Shown: piece after piece, positions 1-8,013 of the stretch
Position numbering within the stretch: the stretch's first letter is position 1
Layout: every line of letters begins with the position of its first letter
DNA from: Pseudomonadota bacterium
GTDB taxonomy: Bacteria; Pseudomonadota; Alphaproteobacteria; Rhizobiales; Devosiaceae
Direction of reading: 5' to 3'
Length of the DNA: 26,325 bases
Assembly (NCBI GenBank): GCA_023433985.1
Contig: JAEYTN010000187.1
Location: 1-26,325 of the forward strand
Notes under the pieces: model-generated
What the model saw: the letters and a program-made list of their open reading frames with translations, nothing else
Databases searched by the model: none
Told to the model about the DNA's origin: nothing
Made by a program: the position numbers and the translations under genes

Positions 1-1
1 G

Positions 2-376
2 GGTACCAAGGCGCAGTCAGGCGCGACCTTCAGGCCGGCCGACAATGCCCGCGTTGCCTACCGTGGTGCGATGGGGGGCTGGGACCAGATGCGGGCCCGC
101 CTCGACGGCGACGAAGACGGCCGGGCCATGCTGTTCTTTTTCGAGACGTGCACCCACGCCATTCGGACGATCCCCGCTCTGCAGCACGACCCCGACCGGC
201 CGGAAGACCTGAACACCCACATGGAGGACCACGTGGGGGATGAAGTCCGCTACGGCTGCATGAGCCGCCCCTACGTGCGCAACGTCGCTCCGCCGAAGAA
301 GCCGCCGCAGCCACCTGGCACGGTCGTTCTGCCCGGCCCGCCCACAGCCAGTTCCAAGAAGAGGACGAACATTTGA
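2..376 (+). CDS. Phage terminase large subunit, C-terminal end (partial)
   Basis: The reading frame is open from the first bases of the window, so the gene begins upstream and only the last 124 residues are present. The terminase large subunit is the ATP-driven motor and nuclease that packages phage DNA into the prohead through the portal. The visible part has the usual ending of the podoviral family: a hydrophobic strand (MLFFFETC), then a segment reading IRTIPALQHD, a run with EDLNTHMEDHVGDEVRYGCMSR, and a proline-rich lysine tail. The ATPase Walker motifs and most of the nuclease domain lie outside the window. Its TGA overlaps the portal ATG (TGATG), which fits the standard terminase-portal order. 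The family call is confident from these motifs. Confidence 0.9.
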   Translation, partial: GTKAQSGATFRPADNARVAYRGAMGGWDQMRARLDGDEDGRAMLFFFETCTHAIRTIPALQHDPDRPEDLNTHMEDHVGDEVRYGCMSRPYVRNVAPPKKPPQPPGTVVLPGPPTASSKKRTNI

Positions 377-2688
377 TGGCTGAGGACATGGCCACCGCCG
401 ACTCCGCTTCGGAGCAGCAGCGCGACGATCCCCGTAAGGCCGCCGCCTGGCTGGACATGATCGCCGATGCCGAGAAGCAGTTCGCCCGCTACCAGGAGAG
501 CTGCGACAAGGTGGAAAAGCTCTACGCTGACACCGAGAAGCGTAGCGAGACGGCCGACCGTGAGTTTCAGATCTTCTGGGCCAACCTCGAGGTGCTGAAG
601 CCGTCGATCTACAGCAGGCCGCCCGTGCCGGTAGTGGTGCCTCGATTCCAGAACCGCACCGAGCTGTATCGCCGCGGCGCTGAGATGCTGGAACGGTGCC
701 TCGTTTCGTCCTTCGACGCCGACGATATCGACGCCACCATGAAGCTGGCGCGCGATGACCTCGCCATGAATGCCCGCGGGGTGATCTGGTGCCGGTATGA
801 GAGCACGACCGAAGAGGTAGAGGCTGGTGTCGGCGCAGACGGCGCCCCGATTGTGCTAACCCGAGTGGTTTCGGAGATCGTCCGCAAGGAACATGTCGAC
901 CGCCGCGACTTCCTGCACGACCCTGCCCGCAAGTGGTCGGAGGTGACATGGGTTGCCCGCCGCTCCTGGCTGACCCGTGAACAGGGTCTGAAGCGCTTCG
1001 GCGAAATCTTCGCCAAGGCCGAGATCAAGCAGCGCGACGACGAGCAGAACACCGACGCGAAGGCGCGCAAGGCTCCGGTATGGGAGCTGTGGGACAAGAC
1101 GAACAACTGCGTCGTGTGGGTGTCGCCGGGCATGGAAGACGTGCTCGACTACTCCGACCCGTTCCTGAAGCTCGAGGGCTTCTTCCCCTGCCCGCGCCCC
1201 GCCTATGGCACGCTCCGCCCGCGCACGCTGAAGCCGGTTCCGGACCTCCGGCAGTACCAGGACCAGATCGACGAGGTGAACGAGCTAACCGCCCGCATCT
1301 CCACGCTGGCGGAAAGCCTGAGGCTCAAGGGCTTCTACCCTGGCGGCGCCTCCGATATCGGCGAGGCAGTCGAGGCGGTGCTGAAGGACACCGACAACCG
1401 CGCCATCTTGGTGCCGATTTCGAACCTCGCCATGTTCGGCCAGAGCGGCGGCAGCCTGAAAGACGCCATCGTCTGGATACCAGTCACCGAGGTTGCGACG
1501 GTGATCAAGGAACTGGTCGCGCTGCGCCGGCAGATGATCGACGATATCTACCAGATCACCGGCATCAGCGACATTATGCGCGGCACCACGCAGGCCAGCG
1601 AGACGCTGGGCGCGCAGCAGCTCAAGAGCCAGTATGGCTCAATCCGCATCCGTGATCGGCAGGAAGAGCTGGTGCGCCTCGCCCGCGACCTGACGCGCAT
1701 CGAAGCCGAGATCATGGCGGAGAATTTTGCGCCGCAGACACTCCGCGACATGGCGCAGATGACCGAGCTGCCGGCCGACGAGGAAATCGCTCAGCAGATC
1801 AGCCAGATCACCGCTATGGTGCAGCAGAAGGCGGCTGACCCTATCATCGTAGAGCAGGCGCGCGCCAACCCTCAGGCGGCACAGCAGGCGCTGCAGCAGG
1901 CCGAGGCGATGGTGCAGCAACTCGAGGCGACCGTCACCCTGGGCAAGGTGGTAGCGTTCCTCCGTGAACAGCGTATCCGACCCTTTGCGCTCGATATCGA
2001 AACCGACTCGACGATCCAGCCCGACGAGAACGCCGCCAAGCAGCGCGCCACCGAGTTCGTTACCGCGGTAGGCGGGTATATGGGGCAAGCCCTACCGCTG
2101 GTGCAGCAGGTGCCGCAGTCGGCTCCGATGGTGGCTGAGTTCCTGAAGTACGTGGCAAGCCAGTTCCGCGCCGGCCGGGAGCTGCAGGGCACGATCGACG
2201 ACTTCGCCGACCAGATCAAACAGGCGGCAGGCCAGCAGCAGGGGCCCTCGCCGGAGCAGGAAGCCGAAGCCAAGCGCATTGAGGCCGACGTCGCTGCCGA
2301 CCAGCGCAAGGCCGAACTTGAAGCGCAGAAAGGCGAACGCGAAGTGGCGCTCAAGGATCGTGACCTCGAGATCAAGAACGTCGACCTGGCCATCACGCGG
2401 GCCAAGCTCGGCGAAAGCGTGCTGGCCATGACGCAGCCGCAAATGGGCGAAGACGGACAAGTTGTCCGACCTGGCCTCGACATGGCGCAGATCGTCGAAG
2501 CACTCAACGCCACGGCGCCGGGTGTAGCTGCCAAGGGCGACGACGAGCTGGTCGGCATGGTGATGGCTGGGCAGGAAGCCCTCTCGGAGGCGATGAGGCA
2601 GCTCGCCGCGCTGCTTCAGGCGCCCAAGCGCCTTGTCCGCGACCAGAACGGGCGTCCGGTAGGCGTCGAGATCGTGACGGGGAACTGA
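376..2688 (+). CDS. Portal protein, P22-like large type
   Basis: This is a 770-residue protein, near the size of the P22 portal. The portal forms the dodecameric ring at one head vertex through which DNA enters and leaves and to which terminase and adaptor dock. The core shows typical family segments: a helix pair around QYQDQIDEVNELTARI, then a segment with YQITGISDIMRG followed by TLGAQQLKSQYG. After the core come glutamine/alanine-rich helices (about residues 470-528) and a charged coiled-coil stretch (about 625-680), comparable to the helical barrel of large portals. An upstream TTG at 373 is in frame, but the ATG at 376 overlaps the terminase stop and is the better start. The gene lies directly downstream of terminase. 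The family call is firm; the barrel assignment is inference. Confidence 0.93.
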   Translation: MAEDMATADSASEQQRDDPRKAAAWLDMIADAEKQFARYQESCDKVEKLYADTEKRSETADREFQIFWANLEVLKPSIYSRPPVPVVVPRFQNRTELYRRGAEMLERCLVSSFDADDIDATMKLARDDLAMNARGVIWCRYESTTEEVEAGVGADGAPIVLTRVVSEIVRKEHVDRRDFLHDPARKWSEVTWVARRSWLTREQGLKRFGEIFAKAEIKQRDDEQNTDAKARKAPVWELWDKTNNCVVWVSPGMEDVLDYSDPFLKLEGFFPCPRPAYGTLRPRTLKPVPDLRQYQDQIDEVNELTARISTLAESLRLKGFYPGGASDIGEAVEAVLKDTDNRAILVPISNLAMFGQSGGSLKDAIVWIPVTEVATVIKELVALRRQMIDDIYQITGISDIMRGTTQASETLGAQQLKSQYGSIRIRDRQEELVRLARDLTRIEAEIMAENFAPQTLRDMAQMTELPADEEIAQQISQITAMVQQKAADPIIVEQARANPQAAQQALQQAEAMVQQLEATVTLGKVVAFLREQRIRPFALDIETDSTIQPDENAAKQRATEFVTAVGGYMGQALPLVQQVPQSAPMVAEFLKYVASQFRAGRELQGTIDDFADQIKQAAGQQQGPSPEQEAEAKRIEADVAADQRKAELEAQKGEREVALKDRDLEIKNVDLAITRAKLGESVLAMTQPQMGEDGQVVRPGLDMAQIVEALNATAPGVAAKGDDELVGMVMAGQEALSEAMRQLAALLQAPKRLVRDQNGRPVGVEIVTGN

Positions 2689-2689
2689 G

Positions 2690-3133
2690 TTGGACGGTCA
2701 GTTCTCCCCCGGCCAGAACATTCAGATGGTGGATAGGGGCGCACAGGCTCCGCCCAGCAGTGGCGGTGGCGGCGGCATCTCGTTCAACATGACGGCGGGG
2801 CCGGGCGAGGAATTTGCCCCGGGATACTACTCTGAACCAAATCCCATCTCATTTCCCGCTGGTGGCAGCATTGATGCGGAACCAATACCGGGGCACTCAA
2901 TAGGATGGTGCGGAGCCCTGGGCGCGGCCTACGGCTTTCCGACAATCTACTTCCGCGGGGACTGCCTGGCGACTGTAACCGGCCTCTCCTTGTACGTTGA
3001 CGGGGTGGTGCAGCCAAGTACGGCGGTGCCGGGGTGGTCGTACGATGCTGGCGACGACGCGACCCTTCTCATCATCGACGGCACCGGCCCCGCCTTCGTC
3101 GACGGCATTTCGTATTTCATCGAAATCAAGTAG
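2690..3133 (+). CDS. Small glycine-rich phage structural protein (hypothetical)
   Basis: This is a 147-residue protein of unknown function. The chosen start is a TTG one base after the portal stop, preceded by a GGGGA ribosome site about 7 bases upstream; an in-frame ATG at 2726 has a weaker site. The N-terminal 30 residues are proline/glycine-rich and flexible (a run of six glycines around residue 26). The rest alternates aromatic and small residues in a beta-strand-like way and ends in a strand of the form YFIEIK, resembling a small beta-sandwich receptor-binding or fibre domain. It starts the block that leads to the tailspike, so a virion accessory or adhesion role is likely. No family was recognised. 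Confidence 0.65.
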   Translation: MDGQFSPGQNIQMVDRGAQAPPSSGGGGGISFNMTAGPGEEFAPGYYSEPNPISFPAGGSIDAEPIPGHSIGWCGALGAAYGFPTIYFRGDCLATVTGLSLYVDGVVQPSTAVPGWSYDAGDDATLLIIDGTGPAFVDGISYFIEIK

Positions 3134-3147
3134 CGGGGTGTGACCGA

Positions 3148-4050
3148 GTGAGACGCTTCACTACCGGCACGACGGACCAGTACATTTACTTCGTGGCCGT
3201 CGACAGCACGGACCTGAAGACCCGCGAAACGGGGCTATCGAGCTTCACCGTCTATCGGGCGCGGAACGGGGGCAGCGCCACGGCCTACACCACGCCGACG
3301 ATTGCGGAAGTGTCATCGGCCAACATGCCGGGCGTCTACTCCTTGCTGCTGGACGAAGACATGACCATCGGCTCGGGCAATGACAGCGAGGAAGTGGTGC
3401 TGCATATCACCCAAGCCTCAATGGCCCCGGTGACGCTGGTCTATGAGCTGTATCGCCGCGCCGTGAGCGATGGGCAGACGCTGACGGTTTCGAGCGGCAA
3501 CGGCAATGCAGCCGTGCAGTCGGTGGCGACAGGGGCTATCACCGCTGGCGCAATTGCGGCCGATGCGATTGGCGCATCCGAGCTGGCAACCGATGCGGTC
3601 ACGGAGATCACCAACGCGGTGTGGGCCGCCGCAGCCCGTACCCTGACCGCCAACACGAACCTGAACGACCTGAACGCCGCCGGCATCCGCGCTGCGGTAG
3701 GCCTCGCGAGCGCCAATCTGGACACACAGATCGGCACGCTAGCGACTGCTTCCAGCCTGTCCACCGTGGCGGGGTATATCGACACCGAAGTCGCGGCCAT
3801 CAAAGCCAAGACCGACAACCTGCCTTCCGACCCGGCCGACGCCAGCGACATTGCGGCGGCCTTCGGGACGGTCAACAGCACGCTGAGCACCATTGCCGGG
3901 TACATCGACACTGAGGTCGGCGCGATCAAGGCTAAGACGGACAGCCTCACGTTCACCGTAACCGGTCAGGTCGACGCCAACGTCGCAAGCGTCAACTCCG
4001 TGGCTGTTGGTGGCGCTGGTACCGAAGGTAGCCCGTGGGGGCCCGCGTAA
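3148..4050 (+). CDS. Phage structural protein with duplicated tail-fibre-type helical repeat
   Basis: This is a 300-residue protein. The reading frame is open further upstream, but that part overlaps the previous gene. The GTG at 3148 is chosen because it follows that gene's stop at 3133 by 14 bases. Residues 1-105 form a beta-rich domain (TTGTTDQYIYFVAV through VYELYRR) of a kind found in phage baseplate or fibre proteins. From about residue 115 the composition is alanine/threonine-rich. Two near-identical 22-residue units (LST-AGYIDTEV-AIKAKTD-L) lie at 204-225 and 246-267, a pattern common in trimeric fibre shafts. The C-terminus is short and glycine-rich. It is probably an adhesion or fibre component; attachment to the tailspike that follows is inferred from position only. 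Confidence 0.7.
   Translation: MRRFTTGTTDQYIYFVAVDSTDLKTRETGLSSFTVYRARNGGSATAYTTPTIAEVSSANMPGVYSLLLDEDMTIGSGNDSEEVVLHITQASMAPVTLVYELYRRAVSDGQTLTVSSGNGNAAVQSVATGAITAGAIAADAIGASELATDAVTEITNAVWAAAARTLTANTNLNDLNAAGIRAAVGLASANLDTQIGTLATASSLSTVAGYIDTEVAAIKAKTDNLPSDPADASDIAAAFGTVNSTLSTIAGYIDTEVGAIKAKTDSLTFTVTGQVDANVASVNSVAVGGAGTEGSPWGPA
3757..3948 (+). repeat. Two diverged 66-base coding repeats in the fibre-like gene
   Basis: Copies lie at 3757-3822 and 3883-3948, with a period of 126 bases. At protein level 18 of 22 positions are identical by eye (LSTVAGYIDTEVAAIKAKTDNL against LSTIAGYIDTEVGAIKAKTDSL), while many third codon positions differ. The duplication is therefore old or held by selection on the protein. 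The 20 residues between copies (PSDPADASDIAAAFGTVNST) resemble the usual linker in such fibre shafts. Confidence 0.85.
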
Positions 4051-4434
4051 GTGGCCGGCACATGGGGGTCTACGTGGGGAGCGTCCTGGGGCAGTAGCTG
4101 GGGCTCCGCCGCTGCGGTTGTTCCGATCGCCGCAACACGCAGGTTCGGCGCGATCAGCCCCGACCTGGCGCGGCAGCTCGACCGGGATGCCGAAGAGCGT
4201 GAGCAGGCGCGGCTCGATAGCCAGCAACTGCTGCGCGACGCCATCGACAAGGCCTTCAAGGTCGCCAACGGCGAATGGGTCGAGGAAGCGGAGCCGCTAC
4301 CCCTCGTCGAGGCCTTGGCCATGGAAGAGACGCTGCCCGGCTTCGACGACATGCGCGCCGCGATGGATCAGGCGGCGCTGGTTCAGGCACAGCTCGACGA
4401 AGAAGCCCTAGAGCTTCTGCTACTCGCTGCTTAA
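4051..4434 (+). CDS. Small phage protein with N-terminal Trp-Gly repeats
   Basis: This is a 127-residue protein. The GTG start follows the TAA of the upstream gene with no spacer, implying translational coupling. Residues 2-18 are a tandem repeat of the form GTWGSTWGASWGSSWGS, with a tryptophan every four residues, a signature I associate with small proteins beside fibre genes in alphaproteobacterial prophages. The remainder (about 35-127) is strongly helical and acidic, with leucine/alanine repeats ending LELLLLAA. It has no signal peptide or membrane segment. A role as linker or adaptor in the adhesion module is possible. I do not know a function for the family. Confidence 0.7.
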   Translation: MAGTWGSTWGASWGSSWGSAAAVVPIAATRRFGAISPDLARQLDRDAEEREQARLDSQQLLRDAIDKAFKVANGEWVEEAEPLPLVEALAMEETLPGFDDMRAAMDQAALVQAQLDEEALELLLLAA

Positions 4435-4447
4435 CAGAGGGGCGCCG

Positions 4448-5935
4448 ATGGCTGGTTATCCCGTAGTCTTTGTCGATAGCGGTGGCCTGCCGGTCACCTA
4501 TTCCAGCGACGGCAACGGCTGGCCTATCGAGGAAGCGGCATCGGGGCTCCCGGTCACGGAAGTGGCATCGGGGGGGCTCCCCGTAACAGAGGGCGTGCGC
4601 GTCGTCACGCCGTTGCAGTTCGGCGCCACCGGCAGCATGGATGATGATGATAGTGCGGCCATCCAGGCGGCACTCGACAGTGGCCATCGCGTCCTGATCG
4701 ACCGGTTTTACCGGCACCTCAACGACATCATCTGGCCGGCGTACGCCACGGTGCAGTTCTACGGGGAGCCGGAGCAGGTTGGCTTCGTGGCCGATATGGG
4801 CACGGGGTTGTCGCATCAAATCGGCGGTGGCGTTCGCATCTACGGCCGGGGCACGGTGAAGTCGCTGGCATACCCCGCTTCGGCCTTGGCGAACGACGAA
4901 AACTGGGACATCTACTGCCGCGGCATCCGGCTGACGGGCGGCGATGTCTACATCCAAGGCCTTTGCATGGAAGACCTTGCCGGTGGGCTTGATGCTGCTG
5001 ACCAGTCCGGCATCCAAGTCGACTACCTTCGCGGGGAACGCATCCGCACCCGCTACGGGTGGGGCGCGGTGTTTCATGCCGCCGGATCGTTGGGCGGGAC
5101 CATCGAGATGGCAGAGGCAGTCGACTGCGATCGCTTTCTGGAGCCTGAGGACGGATCGAAGCACTGGACGTTCAACGGTGGCTCAGGCCTCCGTATTTAC
5201 CCTCCCGGCTACACCGGGCAGCCTGCCGATGGATCAGGCGCAACGGACCTCAACATCGGGTCGTACCCTCTCAGCGCGCACTCGCACCCAGGCACCGGAG
5301 CCTGCGAGGACATCGTCTATCGCAACTTCCTTATCGAGCAGAGCCTGGGCGCCATTCGCACGGAACGCTCGGGCGGCAGCGATGCCAACGATCTGCCCAG
5401 GGACATCACCTTCGACACCATCGAAGTTAAGAGCCCCAAGCGGGTGAACCGGTCCGCGTTCGGAGGCAACGCCGCCATCAACTTCACGCCGGTGCACCTG
5501 CAGGGCGTGGGCCAGGTGGTGAAGAACTGCCGCCTGACCGGCACCGGGGAGTCGCAGCTCGGCAGGATCATTCACACGCTTGGCGGTAGCGACGATACGC
5601 TGATCGACAACTTCATCGCAGACGCCGACTCCTATCACGGCAGGTTCGCCCAGTTCGCCGGGGTCAACTCGACGCTGCGGAATTCCACCATCGGGCGCCA
5701 GGCGGGATCGAGCACGGCGGTGCTGATCGACGTGGACGCGAACGGAGCAAAAATCCTGAACAACCAGCTGAACGGGCCGCGCTACCACAGCGTCCTGTAC
5801 GATTTTGCCAGCGGCACGTCGGGCTGCGAGCGGAAGGGCAACAGCTACACGCCGCCGCCGTCGAACCCGCCCTCAGCGATCGTCAATTACAACGGCACGA
5901 CGGTCGACGAGACGGGCGGGAACGACGACGCTTAA
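4448..5935 (+). CDS. Tailspike / tail fibre protein, right-handed beta-helix type
   Basis: This is a 495-residue protein with an AGAGGGG ribosome site just upstream of the ATG. The N-terminus has three GLPVT units (residues 13-17, 33-37, 43-47), a short repeat seen at the virion-proximal end of such proteins. It is followed by a tailspike or pectate-lyase-like opening, PLQFGATG then DDDSAAIQAALDSG (about 55-79). From about residue 85 to 460 there are repeating short strands (for example ITFDTIEV, VVKNCRLTG, DTLIDNFIADA, STLRNSTIGR, AKILNNQLNG), the usual layout of a right-handed parallel beta-helix that binds or cleaves surface polysaccharide. No catalytic residues can be named from sequence alone. 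Its TAA shares the palindrome TTAA with the stop of the opposite-strand gene that follows. Confidence 0.85.
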   Translation: MAGYPVVFVDSGGLPVTYSSDGNGWPIEEAASGLPVTEVASGGLPVTEGVRVVTPLQFGATGSMDDDDSAAIQAALDSGHRVLIDRFYRHLNDIIWPAYATVQFYGEPEQVGFVADMGTGLSHQIGGGVRIYGRGTVKSLAYPASALANDENWDIYCRGIRLTGGDVYIQGLCMEDLAGGLDAADQSGIQVDYLRGERIRTRYGWGAVFHAAGSLGGTIEMAEAVDCDRFLEPEDGSKHWTFNGGSGLRIYPPGYTGQPADGSGATDLNIGSYPLSAHSHPGTGACEDIVYRNFLIEQSLGAIRTERSGGSDANDLPRDITFDTIEVKSPKRVNRSAFGGNAAINFTPVHLQGVGQVVKNCRLTGTGESQLGRIIHTLGGSDDTLIDNFIADADSYHGRFAQFAGVNSTLRNSTIGRQAGSSTAVLIDVDANGAKILNNQLNGPRYHSVLYDFASGTSGCERKGNSYTPPPSNPPSAIVNYNGTTVDETGGNDDA

Positions 5936-6531
5936 CGTACCAGTTGGGACGCCTCGTGGGCCAGTTCCATCGCATGCCGAACTATCATTTGGGCGATCTG
6001 GCCAAGGTCAGTGTTGTTGATCGGTTGCCCCCGATGAGTGGAGGGAACGGGGTATAGGACCCCACGGTTTCTCACCGGCACAAGCGTCATGTACTCGATG
6101 CTGACCACGTCATCGAAGGGAACGGTCGAACCGTCGTCGCTATAGACTGCGTCGAGGGTCACGGTTTTGCCGTCCGCGCCGAGGGCAAAGGAGTTTACAT
6201 GCATACCCCGCCCCCGAGCCGCCAGGGAGACCGAGAAGGCAGTCTCTGTCACCTCGCCCAGTCCGTGCTCGTCGACATGGCGAGCTTGGTTCAGATAGCG
6301 GAGAAGTTCGTCGGTACGTCGCTCGTGCAGCTTCGCTTCGGCCCAGGCAGTTGATTTCGCGTTCCCTTTTGCCCCTGCGAGCAGCTTATTGTAGAGCCGC
6401 TGCAGGCCATTGAGTATGCGAAGCCAGTGTCTGGTTGCAGTGCGGCTGTCCGTGGCGACGACGAACTCTTGGGCGGCGCGCTGAATATCATCTAGCTCCT
6501 CAAGGGAGCGTTCGTAGAGGCGGCTATCCAT
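5932..6531 (-). CDS. Opposite-strand cargo gene (moron candidate) with HEPN-like motif
   Basis: This is a 199-residue protein without a recognised family. The frame is open further upstream, but the ATG at 6531 has a GGGGA ribosome site at a good distance and marks where the sequence becomes protein-like. Residues 1-90 are predicted helical. They end in ELLRYLNQARHVDEHGL, where R84 and H89 form an R-x4-H pattern at the end of a helix, as in HEPN ribonuclease or nucleotide-binding domains. Residues 95-165 are beta-rich, and 170-199 form a final helix. The gene is antisense inside a late operon, between tailspike and DUF3307 gene, which fits a moron expressed from the lysogen. HEPN membership is inference from one motif and helical context; a structural or unrelated protein is possible. 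Confidence 0.75.
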   Translation of the reverse strand: MDSRLYERSLEELDDIQRAAQEFVVATDSRTATRHWLRILNGLQRLYNKLLAGAKGNAKSTAWAEAKLHERRTDELLRYLNQARHVDEHGLGEVTETAFSVSLAARGRGMHVNSFALGADGKTVTLDAVYSDDGSTVPFDDVVSIEYMTLVPVRNRGVLYPVPSTHRGQPINNTDLGQIAQMIVRHAMELAHEASQLVR

Positions 6532-6736
6532 GTCGGCGATCCCCGTGAAGGGGGCGATTGTCGCAGGCCGCGGTAGAGGTGGGTAGCCCCCACACCCTTC
6601 GATCATTCGAGTTCGGGAAGCCCAGCGAACAAGGGTTTCCAGTAGCGCAGTCCAAACGAGTAACCCCGAAAGACCCACAGGCGTTCGCGCCGGTTGAAGC
6701 TCTTAGGGACTGCCTTCCCGATACCAGGAGCAGCCG
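6532..6736. promoter_or_regulatory. Divergent intergenic region between the cargo gene and the DUF3307 gene
   Basis: This 205-base stretch must hold the promoter of the opposite-strand gene at 5932-6531, and perhaps one for the DUF3307 gene. A small inverted repeat (CCCC-gtgaa-GGGG, 6541-6553) overlaps that gene's ribosome site and could mask it. A second short hairpin (GTGGG-tagcc-CCCAC) lies at 6579-6593. I see no convincing -35/-10 pair. A plus-strand frame of 60 codons (6558-6740, TTG start) overlaps the DUF3307 ATG as ATGA. It could be a small coupled gene or a remnant, but there is too little evidence to call it. Confidence 0.4.
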
Positions 6737-7081
6737 ATGAACGCCGTTGAGATGTTGATTTATATGCTGGCCGCGCACGCGCTTTGCGACTACGCGCTTC
6801 AGGGGGATTGGCTGAGCAAGGCGAAGAACCCGAAGCTTGACCTCGTGCCTGGCGAGGCCATCTGGCCCCTGGCCCTCGGCAGCCATGCCATCATCCAGGC
6901 TGTGGCGGTTCATCTGGTTACGGGCAGCTGGGTGCTGGCCGGCATTGAGTTCGCGGCTCACTACGCGATCGACTACAGCAAGTGCTCCGGGCGGTTCGGC
7001 TACAACGTCGACCAGTACCTGCACATCGGTTGCAAGGTCTTATACTTCGGCGCGTTACTCGCCTTCGGGCCGCTGCCGTAA
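6737..7081 (+). CDS. DUF3307 family membrane protein
   Basis: This is a 114-residue integral membrane protein with an AGGAG ribosome site. The family pattern is clear: an N-terminal membrane helix followed by HALCDYALQGDWLSKAKN, a central hydrophobic helix with a histidine (LGSHAIIQAVAVHLV), then HYAIDYSK and VDQYLHIGCKVLY, and a last hydrophobic helix. The conserved H, D, Q, H-x-x-x-D-Y-x-K and D-Q-x-x-H residues suggest a polar intramembrane site. The family occurs in bacteria and phages without an established function. Here it sits between an opposite-strand cargo gene and the integrase, in accessory territory, so it may act in the lysogen rather than in the virion. A small gap separates it from the terminator at 7106. 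Confidence 0.85.
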   Translation: MNAVEMLIYMLAAHALCDYALQGDWLSKAKNPKLDLVPGEAIWPLALGSHAIIQAVAVHLVTGSWVLAGIEFAAHYAIDYSKCSGRFGYNVDQYLHIGCKVLYFGALLAFGPLP

Positions 7082-7105
7082 CCACCACGCCCTTCGATCA
7101 AAAGA

Positions 7106-7137
7106 GCGTCAGCAGGGTTGACCCGCCCCGCTGACGC
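7106..7137. terminator. Bidirectional intrinsic terminator between convergent genes
   Basis: The arms GCGTCAGC (7106-7113) and GCTGACGC (7130-7137) pair perfectly and enclose a further GGG/CCC pairing. The plus strand continues into TGCTTTTC. The minus strand continues into TCTTTTGATC. It lies between the end of the DUF3307 gene (7081) and the end of the integrase gene (7147), where a two-way terminator is expected. It would stop late transcription from running antisense into the integrase and would end the integrase transcript. Confidence 0.8.
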
Positions 7138-7146
7138 ACCTGCTTT

Positions 7147-8013
7147 TCAGAGCACGTCGAACTCGATGCCGTTGAAGCGGTCGGCCACCAGGCGGGCGGC
7201 GTTGCGGACGTGAACATAGGTGCCCATGAACACGTCCACCGACTTCCACGAACCGGCTTCCATCGTCGCCTTCACGTCGGTGCCCATCAGGATGGCGTTA
7301 GTCGCGAAGCTGTGCCGGCCGCAAGCGTGGCTCGACTTGTACGGGATGCCTGCCCGCTCGCAGACGGCCATAATCCTGTCGTTGATGGAGAAGCGGGAAC
7401 GATAGGTGAAGACGTGCCCGTTCGGGTTAGCGCCTTCACTGCCGAGCTGGCGCAGCCGCTTGACCATCGCATCGGTCAAACCTCGTTCCGAGTTGGTGGT
7501 GGTCTTGGTCTTAAGCAAGGTCACCTTGCGGGCGAACAAATCGACCTGAGCCCATCGAAGCGCGACCGCTTCCGACACCCGGGCGCCGGTTTGCGACATG
7601 AAGATGACAAGAGCCGCGAGGTGCGGCAGACCGTCGAGATCGCATTGACGGACGAATATCTGCAGCCATGCCACTGATGCCGGTGATTTCCGCTTCGGGG
7701 GTTCCTGCCGGAAGCGAGGTAGGCGCATCAGCGGGCACCAGCCGCGCTCGTAGCCGTGGATCAGCACGGCCCGTGCAGGCGTCAAGGCGCAGCGATTGCG
7801 GGTGGCGTTGGACTGCGTAGGGTAGAGGGCCATCGCCATCTGGCGCACGTCGAACGGCGTGATTGCCGCCAGCTCCTGATCGCCGAAGTATTCGACGATC
7901 TGCCCCAAATAGCGAAACTCGCCGCCGTGCTCGACATAGCTCTCGGCGGCATTGCGAAAAGTGCGCGCATCATTGCGCCACACGGCAAAAGGTGTTGTGA
8001 CAGCATCAGCCAT
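7147..8013 (-). CDS. int: Tyrosine recombinase / phage integrase
   Basis: This is a 288-residue site-specific recombinase that would integrate and excise the phage genome. Residues 1-105 form the core-binding (SAM-like) domain, with the typical YFGDQELAAITPFDVRQ segment. The catalytic domain follows. Box I is TGARVSEAVALRW (R145); a lysine-rich beta region LLKTKTTTN lies near 167-174; box II is HACGRHSFAT (H229, R233); W256 occupies the usual H/W position in GSWKS; and Y266 in FMGTYVH is the nucleophile. All catalytic positions are present, so the enzyme looks intact. It lacks a clear N-terminal arm-binding domain. It is encoded antisense in the middle of virion genes instead of at a prophage end. 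GGAG lies 6-7 bases before the ATG. Confidence 0.93.
   Translation of the reverse strand: MADAVTTPFAVWRNDARTFRNAAESYVEHGGEFRYLGQIVEYFGDQELAAITPFDVRQMAMALYPTQSNATRNRCALTPARAVLIHGYERGWCPLMRLPRFRQEPPKRKSPASVAWLQIFVRQCDLDGLPHLAALVIFMSQTGARVSEAVALRWAQVDLFARKVTLLKTKTTTNSERGLTDAMVKRLRQLGSEGANPNGHVFTYRSRFSINDRIMAVCERAGIPYKSSHACGRHSFATNAILMGTDVKATMEAGSWKSVDVFMGTYVHVRNAARLVADRFNGIEFDVL

Noticed and set aside
4256..5164. Minus-strand open frame of 302 codons opposite the tailspike
   Set aside because: It is antisense to a well-supported beta-helix gene and has no recognisable domain or ribosome site.
6558..6740. Plus-strand 60-codon frame overlapping the DUF3307 start by ATGA
   Set aside because: The overlap is suggestive, but the start is TTG without a ribosome site and the sequence resembles no family. 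It is mentioned only in the intergenic entry.
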